NCBI GenBank assembly: GCA_902538185.1
Contig: CACBED010000001.1
Coordinates: 1 to 34,194 of the forward strand
Direction: 5' to 3'
DNA: 34,194 nt
Origin: an uncultured OCS116 cluster bacterium
GTDB taxonomy: Bacteria > Pseudomonadota > Alphaproteobacteria > Rhizobiales > TMED25
Position 1 is the stretch's first letter; each line of letters starts with the position of its first letter. The notes beneath the pieces were generated by a model, which saw only the letters and a list, made by a program, of their open reading frames with translations, did no database searches and was not told the DNA's origin. Position numbers and translations under genes: made by a program. Shown one piece after another: positions 17,314 to 26,676 of this stretch.

Positions 17314-18256
17314 TATTCCCCCTTATAAATTCAAGAAAAATATCCTCCAGGTCGGTTTCTTTTGAAATTATATCAATTATGGATATATCTTGATTTTCAA
17401 GTTGCTGCAAAATATCGAAGAAATTTGTTTTACTTGGTTGATAAGTAATATCAATATAACCATCTTGACTTTTTTCTACGCTACCAACTCCATCTATTTG
17501 GATATTTATATCCTTTTGCTTAACATCGGCTTTTATTGATATTTGCTTTCTATCAAGACTATCGAGAAGGTCTTTTGTTGGAGCGTTAGCAACAAGACGA
17601 CCCTTATTGATTATGCCTATATGATCGCAAAGCGACTGGGCCTCCTCCAAATAATGTGTCGTCAGTAATATAGTTGTTCCTTTACTATTTAGTTCTCTAA
17701 CGAAATCCCATAGTTGGTGACGCAACTCAATATCGACACCTGCGGTTGGCTCATCAAGCACGAGAACCCTTGGTTTATGTGTTAGCGCTTTTGCAATCAA
17801 AAGTCTCCTTCTCATCCCACCAGATAGCGTTCTTGAATATGAATACGCCTGATCTTCTAGCCCCAATATCCTTAAAAGGCCCATTGAGTCACGATCTTTT
17901 TTTGGAATACCATACAAACCTGCTTGAGTTTCAAGCACTTCAACTGGTTTAAAAAATGGATCAAGGTTCAACTCTTGAGGCACGATACCAATTGCTGACC
18001 TTGCTTTTCTTTTTTCTTTTTCAATATCAAACCCTAAAATTTTTGCAGTTCCTGACGTTTTAACTACAAGATTTGCTAGTATATTTATAAACGTTGATTT
18101 ACCCGCCCCATTCGGCCCAAGCAGGCCATATATTTGCCCCGGCTCAATTTTTATCGTGAAATCAACTAGAGCGTGCTTCGCTAATTTTTTATTATTTCGC
18201 TGATAAATCTTATTTAGAAGATTCGTCTCAATTGCATATTCTGGTGTTTGATTCAT
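17306..18256 (-). CDS. ABC transporter ATP-binding protein (ABC-2/DrrA/YadG-like)
   Basis: 316 aa; GLLGPNGAGKSTFINIL Walker A, LSGGMRRRLLIAKAL signature, VLVLDEPTAGVD Walker B. Confidence 0.93.
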   Translation of the reverse strand: MNQTPEYAIETNLLNKIYQRNNKKLAKHALVDFTIKIEPGQIYGLLGPNGAGKSTFINILANLVVKTSGTAKILGFDIEKEKRKARSAIGIVPQELNLDPFFKPVEVLETQAGLYGIPKKDRDSMGLLRILGLEDQAYSYSRTLSGGMRRRLLIAKALTHKPRVLVLDEPTAGVDIELRHQLWDFVRELNSKGTTILLTTHYLEEAQSLCDHIGIINKGRLVANAPTKDLLDSLDRKQISIKADVKQKDINIQIDGVGSVEKSQDGYIDITYQPSKTNFFDILQQLENQDISIIDIISKETDLEDIFLEFIRGNKK

Positions 18257-18351
18257 TGATAAAGATTTATTTTCGTTTTGATTTTTTATAAGTCGTAGTA
18301 ATCTTATAACTGTTAAATTACTAATAAATATTTATTATCAAATTAAACCAA

Positions 18352-21129
18352 ATGTCAAAGATCAACTCTAATTCTACCTTATTTTTAATCGACGGTTCAA
18401 CTTTTATATTTAGAGCATATTTTGCAATGTATAAAGCGTCCCAGAGTAGAGGTAGTGGTTTTACAAGATCTGATGGTACGCCCAGTGGTGCTGTTATGGC
18501 GTTTTGTAATATGATGTGGAAAATTATAACAAATGGAATAGATGGAATACACCCGTCCCATATTGCAGTCATTTTTGATACTAAAGAGAAAACATTCAGA
18601 AATGATATTTATCCGTCATACAAAGCTAATAGAGATGCTCCTCCTGAAGACTTAATCCCTCAATTTCCTCTTATTCACCGAGCTGTTGAGGCATTTAATA
18701 TAAAGTGTATATCACAAATTGGATATGAGGCTGATGACCTTATCGCAACCTACTCTAAAATTGCATCCGAAAGAGATGCCAAGACTATCATAATATCTGG
18801 TGATAAAGATCTTATGCAACTGATCAATAAAAATGTAAGAATGTATGATCCCATGCCCGGAAAAGAACGATTCATTGATACCAATGGCGTGCAAGATAAG
18901 TTTGGAGTAACCCCAGATAAAGTTGTCGATGTTCAAGCTTTAGCTGGAGACTCAACAGATAACATACCCGGCGTCCCTGGTATCGGGATCAAAATTGCAG
19001 CTGAACTAATCAATGAATACCACTCACTTGAGAATTTATTATCCAACGCCGAGAACATAAAGCAAAATAAAAGGAGAGAAAATCTTATACATCATGCTGA
19101 AGATGCGCGTATCTCTTATCGACTAGCATTGCTAGAGTCATCTTCACCAATCGAGATTGATATTGATGATTTATATAATGAACAGCTTGATTATGACAAA
19201 ATCATTTCATTCTCAAACGAAATGGAACTCTCTAACCTTTCAAATCGCATAAATAATTGGTTCTCAAAAGAGGGACCAGAAAATACAATCTCAAATAATA
19301 CTACTTTGACAAATACAACGCCACAATCAAGTAATCACGTCTCAACAAAAACTGAAAAACAAGGCAGAGAATCAAATATTGAAATTCATTCTAATAATAT
19401 ACTAGAAGAACTAACAAATGAAATCGCATCTTCAGAAGCTTTTTGTATTGATTTTGAAATAAATGATAGTGAAATCAGAGAAATTTCTATTTCAACTGGT
19501 ATGCAAAAATATTTTCTCAGTAATGACAAAAACAGAGAAGGTATACCATCTATTCAAGATTTGATTAAAAAAATTAATCCGTTTATGGCTGATGAGTCTA
19601 TAAAAAAAATCTTTTTTGATCTGAAAAATATTTTACCAATCCTACATAGCTATAAAATTAATATCAAGTCATTTGATGATGTGTCTTTGATGTCATATGT
19701 GATTAATAATGGTAAATTAAAAAATGACCTAAACACTCTTACTATTGCCTACAAAGAACAAATTAAAACTCAAATTAGTATTGGAAGTGATGGGGCAAGC
19801 AGTGATCAGAAAATAAATATACCATGTTCAGATAGGGCTTCTATAATTTTCGATTTATGGGAATACCTAAGATTCTACCTGCTAGATTTTGATTTAGTAC
19901 AAATGTATGAATTAGTTGAAAAACCTCTAATAAGCGTGCTTTGTGAGATTGAAAACAATGGTATCAAAGCTGATCGAAGCATATTATCTGAACTGTCAGA
20001 GGAATTTGGTCAGAAAATTAAGAAAATTGAGCAAAATATTTATGACTTAGCTGGGAGTGAATTTAATATTGCAAGTCCAAAACAACTTGGTGAGATACTT
20101 TTCGAGAATCTTGGTCTCAGCGGGGGGAAAAAAACAAAAAGCGGCACATGGGCAACAGGGATCGATATCCTAGAAGATCTCTCGGCTATCGGACACACTA
20201 TTGCTGATGAAATAATTGAATGGCGCCAACTTAATAAGTTAAAAACAACTTATACTGATAGCCTTCCAAATTTTATTGATCCATCATCAGGACGTGTGCA
20301 TACTAAGTTCTCTCAAGCACTTACTTCTACCGGCCGCCTATCATCATCTAATCCTAATTTGCAAAATATACCAATCAGAACAAGCGAAGGCAAGCTCATC
20401 AGATCGGCATTTATTGCCGAAAAAGGGCAAACATTCTTGTCTGCGGATTATAGTCAAATAGAATTACGAGTATTATCGCATGTAGCAAATATTCAACAGC
20501 TTCAAAATGCTTTTTTAAACGATCTTGATATACATCAAATGACAGCCTCAACAATATTTGCTACCCCCTTAAATGAAGTTACAGAAAAAATGAGGTACAG
20601 CGCTAAGGCTATAAATTTTGGAATAATATATGGAATATCGGCTTTTGGACTTTCGAAGCAGCTTAAAATACAAAGAAAAGATGCACAGCAATTTATAAGT
20701 GATTATTTCAGCAGGTTTCCTGGGATTAGAGAATATATGGACTCCACAATTGAATTCGCTAGAACAAACGAACATGTCAAAACAATCTTTGGGAGAAGGT
20801 GTTATTTCCCGGATATAAACTCCAAAAATCATCCAATCAGATCCTTCAACGAGAGGGCTGCGATAAATGCACCAATTCAGGGAACGGCAGCTGATATAAT
20901 CAAAAGGGCTATGGTTCGGATTTCTAAAACTATGATAGAAAAAGAGGTAAAATCAAAAATGATCTTACAAATTCATGATGAACTTGTATTTGAAGTTCCA
21001 GACGATGAAATTGACGAAATGAAGAATATAGTAATAAGTAATATGGAAAGTGCAGCTCTGCCGTTGGTCAATTTCAAAGTTCCGCTTAAAGTTGACACAA
21101 AAATTTCAAATAGTTGGGATTGTGCATAA
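18352..21129 (+). CDS. polA: DNA polymerase I
   Basis: 925 aa; N-terminal 5' nuclease (FLIDGSTFIFRAYFA, GDKDLMQL, GVPGIGIKIAAELI), polymerase motifs SADYSQIELRVLSHV, RYSAKAINFGIIYGISAFGL and QIHDELVFEVP. Confidence 0.97.
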   Translation: MSKINSNSTLFLIDGSTFIFRAYFAMYKASQSRGSGFTRSDGTPSGAVMAFCNMMWKIITNGIDGIHPSHIAVIFDTKEKTFRNDIYPSYKANRDAPPEDLIPQFPLIHRAVEAFNIKCISQIGYEADDLIATYSKIASERDAKTIIISGDKDLMQLINKNVRMYDPMPGKERFIDTNGVQDKFGVTPDKVVDVQALAGDSTDNIPGVPGIGIKIAAELINEYHSLENLLSNAENIKQNKRRENLIHHAEDARISYRLALLESSSPIEIDIDDLYNEQLDYDKIISFSNEMELSNLSNRINNWFSKEGPENTISNNTTLTNTTPQSSNHVSTKTEKQGRESNIEIHSNNILEELTNEIASSEAFCIDFEINDSEIREISISTGMQKYFLSNDKNREGIPSIQDLIKKINPFMADESIKKIFFDLKNILPILHSYKINIKSFDDVSLMSYVINNGKLKNDLNTLTIAYKEQIKTQISIGSDGASSDQKINIPCSDRASIIFDLWEYLRFYLLDFDLVQMYELVEKPLISVLCEIENNGIKADRSILSELSEEFGQKIKKIEQNIYDLAGSEFNIASPKQLGEILFENLGLSGGKKTKSGTWATGIDILEDLSAIGHTIADEIIEWRQLNKLKTTYTDSLPNFIDPSSGRVHTKFSQALTSTGRLSSSNPNLQNIPIRTSEGKLIRSAFIAEKGQTFLSADYSQIELRVLSHVANIQQLQNAFLNDLDIHQMTASTIFATPLNEVTEKMRYSAKAINFGIIYGISAFGLSKQLKIQRKDAQQFISDYFSRFPGIREYMDSTIEFARTNEHVKTIFGRRCYFPDINSKNHPIRSFNERAAINAPIQGTAADIIKRAMVRISKTMIEKEVKSKMILQIHDELVFEVPDDEIDEMKNIVISNMESAALPLVNFKVPLKVDTKISNSWDCA

Positions 21130-21133
21130 TTAA

Positions 21134-22705
21134 TTAATTTGAAGGACCTGCATTAATGATGTCATCGTCCACCTCGTTTTGGAATCTTTTGAAATTTTCA
21201 ACAAACATCTCGACTAATTTCTTGGCGTGTATATCAAATTCATCTTTACTTGACCATGTATCAATTGGATTCAAGTAACTGCTATCACCATTTATCGAGA
21301 GGGGTACCATCAACTTAAAATATTTATCCTGCCTCATTTCGGCATTGTCTAGGTCATCATTAAGCGCTGCTTTTAGTAGACTTCTTGTAAGCTGAATTGG
21401 CATTCTTTGACCAATACCCGCTGGACCGCCACTCCATCCGGTATTAATCAGCCACGTTCGGACATTATATCTTTCCATGTACTCTTTTAATAACCGGCCG
21501 TAAACAATAGGGTGTCGTGGTAGAAATGGGGCAGCGAAACATGTTGAAAAAGTCGCAGACGGATCAATAACGCCTCTTTCAGTCCCAGCAACCTTTGCAG
21601 TATACCCTGATAAAAAATGATATACGGCCTGATTTGAGTCCAATCTTGAAATTGGAGGCATGACACCAAAGGCATCACACGTCAGCATTACAATATTTGT
21701 TGGCGTGCCCGCCATGCCGTCTTTCGATACATTCTCCCCGACAAAAGACATTGGAAATGCAGCTCTTGTATTTTCTGTCAAACTTCCATCATTAAAATCT
21801 AGTTCACCAGTTTTTTCATCTACAACCACATTCTCCAATACTGTTGTTGATCTCCTTACAGCATTATAAATCTGTGGCTCAGCATCTTTTGATAAATTTA
21901 TGGCCTTTGCATAAGATCCGTCCTCAAAATTAAACACACCTTTTTTTGACCATCCATGCTCATCATCACCAACTAAAAGTCGGTCTGGATCTGCAGATAA
22001 TGTTGTTTTGCCTGTCCCTGATAATCCGAAAAATATTGCGGTATTTTTACCTTCTGGGTCACTATTTGCTGAGCAATGCATCGGAAATATGCCTTTTGGT
22101 GGCAATGTATAGTTGAAATAAGTAAAGACTGATTTTTTTATTTCACCCGCATAATATGTTCCCGCAATTAGAATCTTATTATTTGTAAAGTCACATGCTA
22201 TAGTCGTATCTGTTCGTACGCCGTATTTATTAGGATCAGTTTTGAATGATGGTAGATCAATGATCAAAAGATCTTCTTTAAAATCATGCTGTTCAATATT
22301 TTCAGGTAAAATGAGTAAATGCTGAATAAATAGAGCCTGCCATGCAAATTCAGTGATAACTCTTACTTTAATTTTCTCGCTTGGATCTGTTCCGGCATGT
22401 AAGTCTTGAATAAACAGTTCTTTGTCTTGCATGTGGGTGAGCATATCGCTCTCGAGAAGATTGAAATCATTTCTTTTAATCCTTGCATTATTGCCCCACC
22501 AAACATTATCCTCAGTCTCATTATCAGCAATTATATGCTTATCCTTTGGTGATCTACCAGTGTGCTTCCCCGTATTTACCGAAAAAGAGCCATCAATGGT
22601 TAGAATACCCTCATTCAACTCAGTGGCAAGCTGAATGAGCTGTGAGGCTGAATTATTGTAGTGCACTTTTTTTGCTTTAGCCAAGTATGTCTTATAATCA
22701 GCCAA
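21134..22705 (-). CDS. pckA: Phosphoenolpyruvate carboxykinase (ATP)
   Basis: 523 aa; GRSPKDKHI, MHCSANSDPEGKNTAIFFGLSGTGKTTLSADPDRLLVGDDEHGW, INTGWSGGPAGIGQRMPI. Confidence 0.97.
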   Translation of the reverse strand: MADYKTYLAKAKKVHYNNSASQLIQLATELNEGILTIDGSFSVNTGKHTGRSPKDKHIIADNETEDNVWWGNNARIKRNDFNLLESDMLTHMQDKELFIQDLHAGTDPSEKIKVRVITEFAWQALFIQHLLILPENIEQHDFKEDLLIIDLPSFKTDPNKYGVRTDTTIACDFTNNKILIAGTYYAGEIKKSVFTYFNYTLPPKGIFPMHCSANSDPEGKNTAIFFGLSGTGKTTLSADPDRLLVGDDEHGWSKKGVFNFEDGSYAKAINLSKDAEPQIYNAVRRSTTVLENVVVDEKTGELDFNDGSLTENTRAAFPMSFVGENVSKDGMAGTPTNIVMLTCDAFGVMPPISRLDSNQAVYHFLSGYTAKVAGTERGVIDPSATFSTCFAAPFLPRHPIVYGRLLKEYMERYNVRTWLINTGWSGGPAGIGQRMPIQLTRSLLKAALNDDLDNAEMRQDKYFKLMVPLSINGDSSYLNPIDTWSSKDEFDIHAKKLVEMFVENFKRFQNEVDDDIINAGPSN

Positions 22706-22802
22706 AAATCTTCTCCCATGATTGAATTAAATTTTTTGATATTCATCCAATCTAAGTTAATATAATGCTTATTCCGAAGCAGTCAATGAAGATAAATTAG
22801 AT

Positions 22803-23480
22803 ATGCAGAAAATTATACTGATTGATGACGACCAAAATATACTTACGTCGCTTGAAATGGTATTAAAGTCGGCAGGTTTTGCGATTGAAGCATTTACAGA
22901 CGGTCTCGAAGCTATTGATTATATTAGAGATAAAGGGGCCCAAATTGTTTTACTCGACATTAAAATGCCAAGAATAGATGGACTCGAAGTTTTCACAAGA
23001 GTTAGAAAATTCAGTAATATACCAATCATATTTTTGACGTCGAAAGATAGTGAAATGGATGAACTGATTGGTCTGAGGATTGGTGCAGATGACTATATCA
23101 GAAAACCCTTCTCGCACAAATTAGTAGTTGAGAGAATAAAATCTATCTTGAGAAGATCCACAAAAAAAGTTCAAAAAGAAACTACAAGCGTTGAACTAAG
23201 CCATTTGTCTCTCGACAAACAATCGATGTTATGCAAGTGGAAAGATAATTCAATCGAGCTAACCTCTACAGAGTTTTCAATATTAATCACATTGATGGGA
23301 AGACCCGGAACTATTAGAACTCGTGATGATCTTATAAATGAGGCCTTTAACGAAACGTTAGGTAAAGAAGATCGGGTAATTGATAGCCATATAAAAAGGA
23401 TAAGAAAAAAATTTTTATCAGTAGATCCACAATTTGACCTGATAAAGACAATATATGGCGTTGGCTATAAAATAGAATAA
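22803..23480 (+). CDS. chvI: Response regulator ChvI (OmpR family)
   Basis: 225 aa; receiver domain IILIDDDQNIL..VLLDIKMPRIDG..FLTSK..DYIRKPF; winged-helix C-terminus; next to pckA and a ChvG-like kinase. Confidence 0.9.
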   Translation: MQKIILIDDDQNILTSLEMVLKSAGFAIEAFTDGLEAIDYIRDKGAQIVLLDIKMPRIDGLEVFTRVRKFSNIPIIFLTSKDSEMDELIGLRIGADDYIRKPFSHKLVVERIKSILRRSTKKVQKETTSVELSHLSLDKQSMLCKWKDNSIELTSTEFSILITLMGRPGTIRTRDDLINEAFNETLGKEDRVIDSHIKRIRKKFLSVDPQFDLIKTIYGVGYKIE

Positions 23481-23500
23481 TATGAATAAGTGATGCAATT

Positions 23501-25132
23501 ATGAGAATGATTAAAATTATTCAAAACACCCACTTAAGATTGTCAGCAAGAATACTATTATTGAATCTACTCGCTTTAATATTATTGTTGGTAGGTATTT
23601 TATATCTAAATCAATTCAGGCAAAGTTTAATTGAGTCAAAAGTTGATGCCCTTGAGACACAGAGCGAAATTATCTCTGCCACGATTTCAGCAAGTGCAAC
23701 ATCTAGCAAAGGAACTAATTTATTTGTATTTGATCGAAATATAGCAAATAGTAATGGCTTTGATCAAAGAGTGATCAAATACCGGAATTATACAATTAAC
23801 AAAAAACTTTTAGAGAGCATTATTGGCCAACTTATCGATCCTAAAACCTTGAACGCAAAAATTTATGACTCAAATAACAAACTTATCCATGAGTCTAATC
23901 AATTTTTTTCTGAGCAGAAAGTTGCAATATTTCCAATATCAGAGATAGAAGACAAAAGCCTTTTTTGGTCAATATACAATAAAATTATCAGATTTTTTGG
24001 TTTAGACAGCATACGACATCTTAAATACGCAAATGATTATGATGTTGTTGCGAATGCATTAGATGGTAGCAAAAATATTGTTGTGAATAAAAATCAGAGT
24101 GGTCAGGCTATTGTTCATGTTTCGGTCCCCATTGTTAAATTCAAAGCTATTGTTGGCTACCTTGTACTTTCAACACAAAGTAGTACTATTGATATGATTG
24201 TTTATGAAGAGCGCGCTGCAATAATGAAAGTATTTATGATTGCATCATTAATCACAATTATACTATCATTGATACTGTCGAATACAATTGCAAAGCCAAT
24301 GAGAGAGTTGGCTGATGCAGCTGATGAATTAACCAACAACCTAAATATAAGAAAAAAAATACCTGACTTCACTAAAAGAAATGATGAAATTGGAGACCTA
24401 TCCGGCGCTTTAAATAATATGACTGTAACACTATTAAATAGGATAGACACAATTGAAAAATTTTCAGCTGACGTGGCTCATGAGTTAAGGAATCCCCTAA
24501 CATCTCTGAGGAGTGCAATAGAAGCATTTCCTGTAATTAAAAATAAAAACGAAAGATTAAAGCTTATTGGAATTATACAAGAAGATATTGATAGAGTTGA
24601 TAGATTAATTTCTGATATTTCAGAGACATCAAAGCTAGATACCGCGCTGACTGTAGAGGAGAGAGAAATTACAGATATCTATGAGTTTCTTCATGATTTA
24701 ATCATGCTGCAAAATTCCAGGTATAAAATAAATCCTATCAAGCTTAGTCACGATGAGATAGGTATCAAACTCTATTCGGTGATAAATAGAGATAGGCTAA
24801 ATCAAGTATTTATAAATTTGTTCGATAACGCACGATCTTTCTCAAACGATGGCGATTGTATTGATGTAAACCTCAGAGATGAAAGGGATGATATATATAT
24901 AGAAGTCTCAGACTTTGGTGGAGGAATAATGGGGACAAAGATAGATCGTATATTTGATAGATTTTATACAGACAGGCCAAATAAAATGGACAAAAAAAAA
25001 CACTCCGGGTTAGGTCTATCAATTGTCAAACAAATAGTTGACTCCCATGATGGAGAAGTCTCGGTCAAAAACTTCAAATCAGGTCAGCATAAAGGTGCAA
25101 GGTTTAAAATTAAACTACCAAAACATATATAA
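23501..25132 (+). CDS. chvG: Sensor histidine kinase ChvG
   Basis: 543 aa; TM segments, HAMP region, FSADVAHELRNPLTSLRSAIEAF H-box, VFINLFDNARSFS N-box, VSDFGGGI and SGLGLSIVKQIV ATP motifs. Confidence 0.9.
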   Translation: MRMIKIIQNTHLRLSARILLLNLLALILLLVGILYLNQFRQSLIESKVDALETQSEIISATISASATSSKGTNLFVFDRNIANSNGFDQRVIKYRNYTINKKLLESIIGQLIDPKTLNAKIYDSNNKLIHESNQFFSEQKVAIFPISEIEDKSLFWSIYNKIIRFFGLDSIRHLKYANDYDVVANALDGSKNIVVNKNQSGQAIVHVSVPIVKFKAIVGYLVLSTQSSTIDMIVYEERAAIMKVFMIASLITIILSLILSNTIAKPMRELADAADELTNNLNIRKKIPDFTKRNDEIGDLSGALNNMTVTLLNRIDTIEKFSADVAHELRNPLTSLRSAIEAFPVIKNKNERLKLIGIIQEDIDRVDRLISDISETSKLDTALTVEEREITDIYEFLHDLIMLQNSRYKINPIKLSHDEIGIKLYSVINRDRLNQVFINLFDNARSFSNDGDCIDVNLRDERDDIYIEVSDFGGGIMGTKIDRIFDRFYTDRPNKMDKKKHSGLGLSIVKQIVDSHDGEVSVKNFKSGQHKGARFKIKLPKHI

Positions 25133-25211
25133 ATGATGTAATAACTTTTAGAGAACCAAAATTTTGTATATTTAACTAGTATAATTAACTGCATGGAACA
25201 ACCTAAAAAAA

Positions 25212-26603
25212 ATGTTTAAAGATTTCGTAATAAAGGATATCTCACTCGCTGATTTTGGCGACAAAGAAATAGAACTCGCAAAGAATGAGATGCCGGGTTT
25301 AGTAGCTTTGGCTGATGAGTATAAAAATCAAAAACCATTGTCTGGAGCTAGAATTGTTGGATGTCTACATATGACAATACAAACCGCTGTATTGATAGAA
25401 ACTCTTGTTAAACTAGGTGCACAGGTTCGATGGGCTTCTTGCAATATATTTTCGACGCAAGATCATGCCGCGGCAGCTATTGCAAAGAAAAAGATTCCTG
25501 TATTTGCATACAAGAATGAAAGCCTTGAAGAATATTGGGAATTTGTCGATAGAATATTTCAATGGGAAGATGGTGATCCTAACATGATATTAGATGATGG
25601 TGGGGATGCTACGATTTACATTATTCTCGGTGCAAAGTATGAAAAAAATCAGAGCGCCATTGATAACCCCCAAAACGAGGAGGAGGAGGTACTATTCAGA
25701 CAGATAAAAAAAAGATCTGATTTAAGCCCAAACTGGTTTTCAAAAATAAAAGATCAAATTATTGGGGTAACCGAAGAAACGACCACAGGTGTAAATCGAC
25801 TGAAAATGATGGAGAATGATAACACACTACCGTTTGCAGCAATAAATGTTAATAATTCTGTTACAAAATCAAAGTTTGATAATCTTTATGGTTGCCGTGA
25901 AAGCTTGATAGACGGAATAAGAAGAGCAACAGATATAATGATTGCTGGAAAACTTGCAGTCGTTGCCGGATATGGTGATGTTGGAAAGGGTTGCGCTTCT
26001 TCACTAAAAGCCGCCGGGGCCAGAGTTGTCGTAACCGAAATAGACCCAATATGCGCTCTTCAAGCGGCATTAGAGGGTTTCGAAGTGAGAACTATTGACG
26101 AAGTATCAAAAATTGCTGACATCTTTGTGACCGCAACAGGGAACAAAGATATAATTACACTTGAACATATGAGATTAATGAAGGATAAAGCAATTGTCTG
26201 TAATATAGGGCATTTTGATGCTGAGATACAAGTATCTAAATTAAAAAATTTAAAATGGGTAAATGTAAAACCTCAAGTCGACGAAATAGAATTTCCAGAT
26301 GGGAAAAAAATAATTTTGCTTGCTGAGGGTAGACTGGTCAATCTGGGCTGCGCTACTGGACATCCAAGTTTTATAATGAGTGCATCCTTTACGAATCAAG
26401 TATTGGCTCAAATAGAACTTTTTAATAATAAAGGCAAATATTCGAACAAAGTTTATATGCTACCAAAGGAGCTTGATGAAAAAGTTGCCTCACTCCATCT
26501 CAAAAAGTTAAATGTTAACTTAACTAAGTTAAACGAGGAACAGAGCGAATACATTGGTGTGCCAAATAATGGACCATTTAAACCAGATCATTATAGATAT
26601 TAG
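25212..26603 (+). CDS. ahcY: Adenosylhomocysteinase
   Basis: 463 aa; [74 protein letters not shown]-terminal KPDHYRY. Confidence 0.97.
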   Translation: MFKDFVIKDISLADFGDKEIELAKNEMPGLVALADEYKNQKPLSGARIVGCLHMTIQTAVLIETLVKLGAQVRWASCNIFSTQDHAAAAIAKKKIPVFAYKNESLEEYWEFVDRIFQWEDGDPNMILDDGGDATIYIILGAKYEKNQSAIDNPQNEEEEVLFRQIKKRSDLSPNWFSKIKDQIIGVTEETTTGVNRLKMMENDNTLPFAAINVNNSVTKSKFDNLYGCRESLIDGIRRATDIMIAGKLAVVAGYGDVGKGCASSLKAAGARVVVTEIDPICALQAALEGFEVRTIDEVSKIADIFVTATGNKDIITLEHMRLMKDKAIVCNIGHFDAEIQVSKLKNLKWVNVKPQVDEIEFPDGKKIILLAEGRLVNLGCATGHPSFIMSASFTNQVLAQIELFNNKGKYSNKVYMLPKELDEKVASLHLKKLNVNLTKLNEEQSEYIGVPNNGPFKPDHYRY

Positions 26604-26676
26604 AAAATATCCCCACATCTCACCGATTTAATTTCAATAAATAAAAAATTCATTTACTATTAATTTATCAAAAAAT

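Noticed and set aside
25133-25211. Possible SAM/SAH riboswitch upstream of ahcY
   Set aside because: The ~80-bp leader has a TATAAT-like element but no paired structure resembling known SAM or SAH riboswitches.
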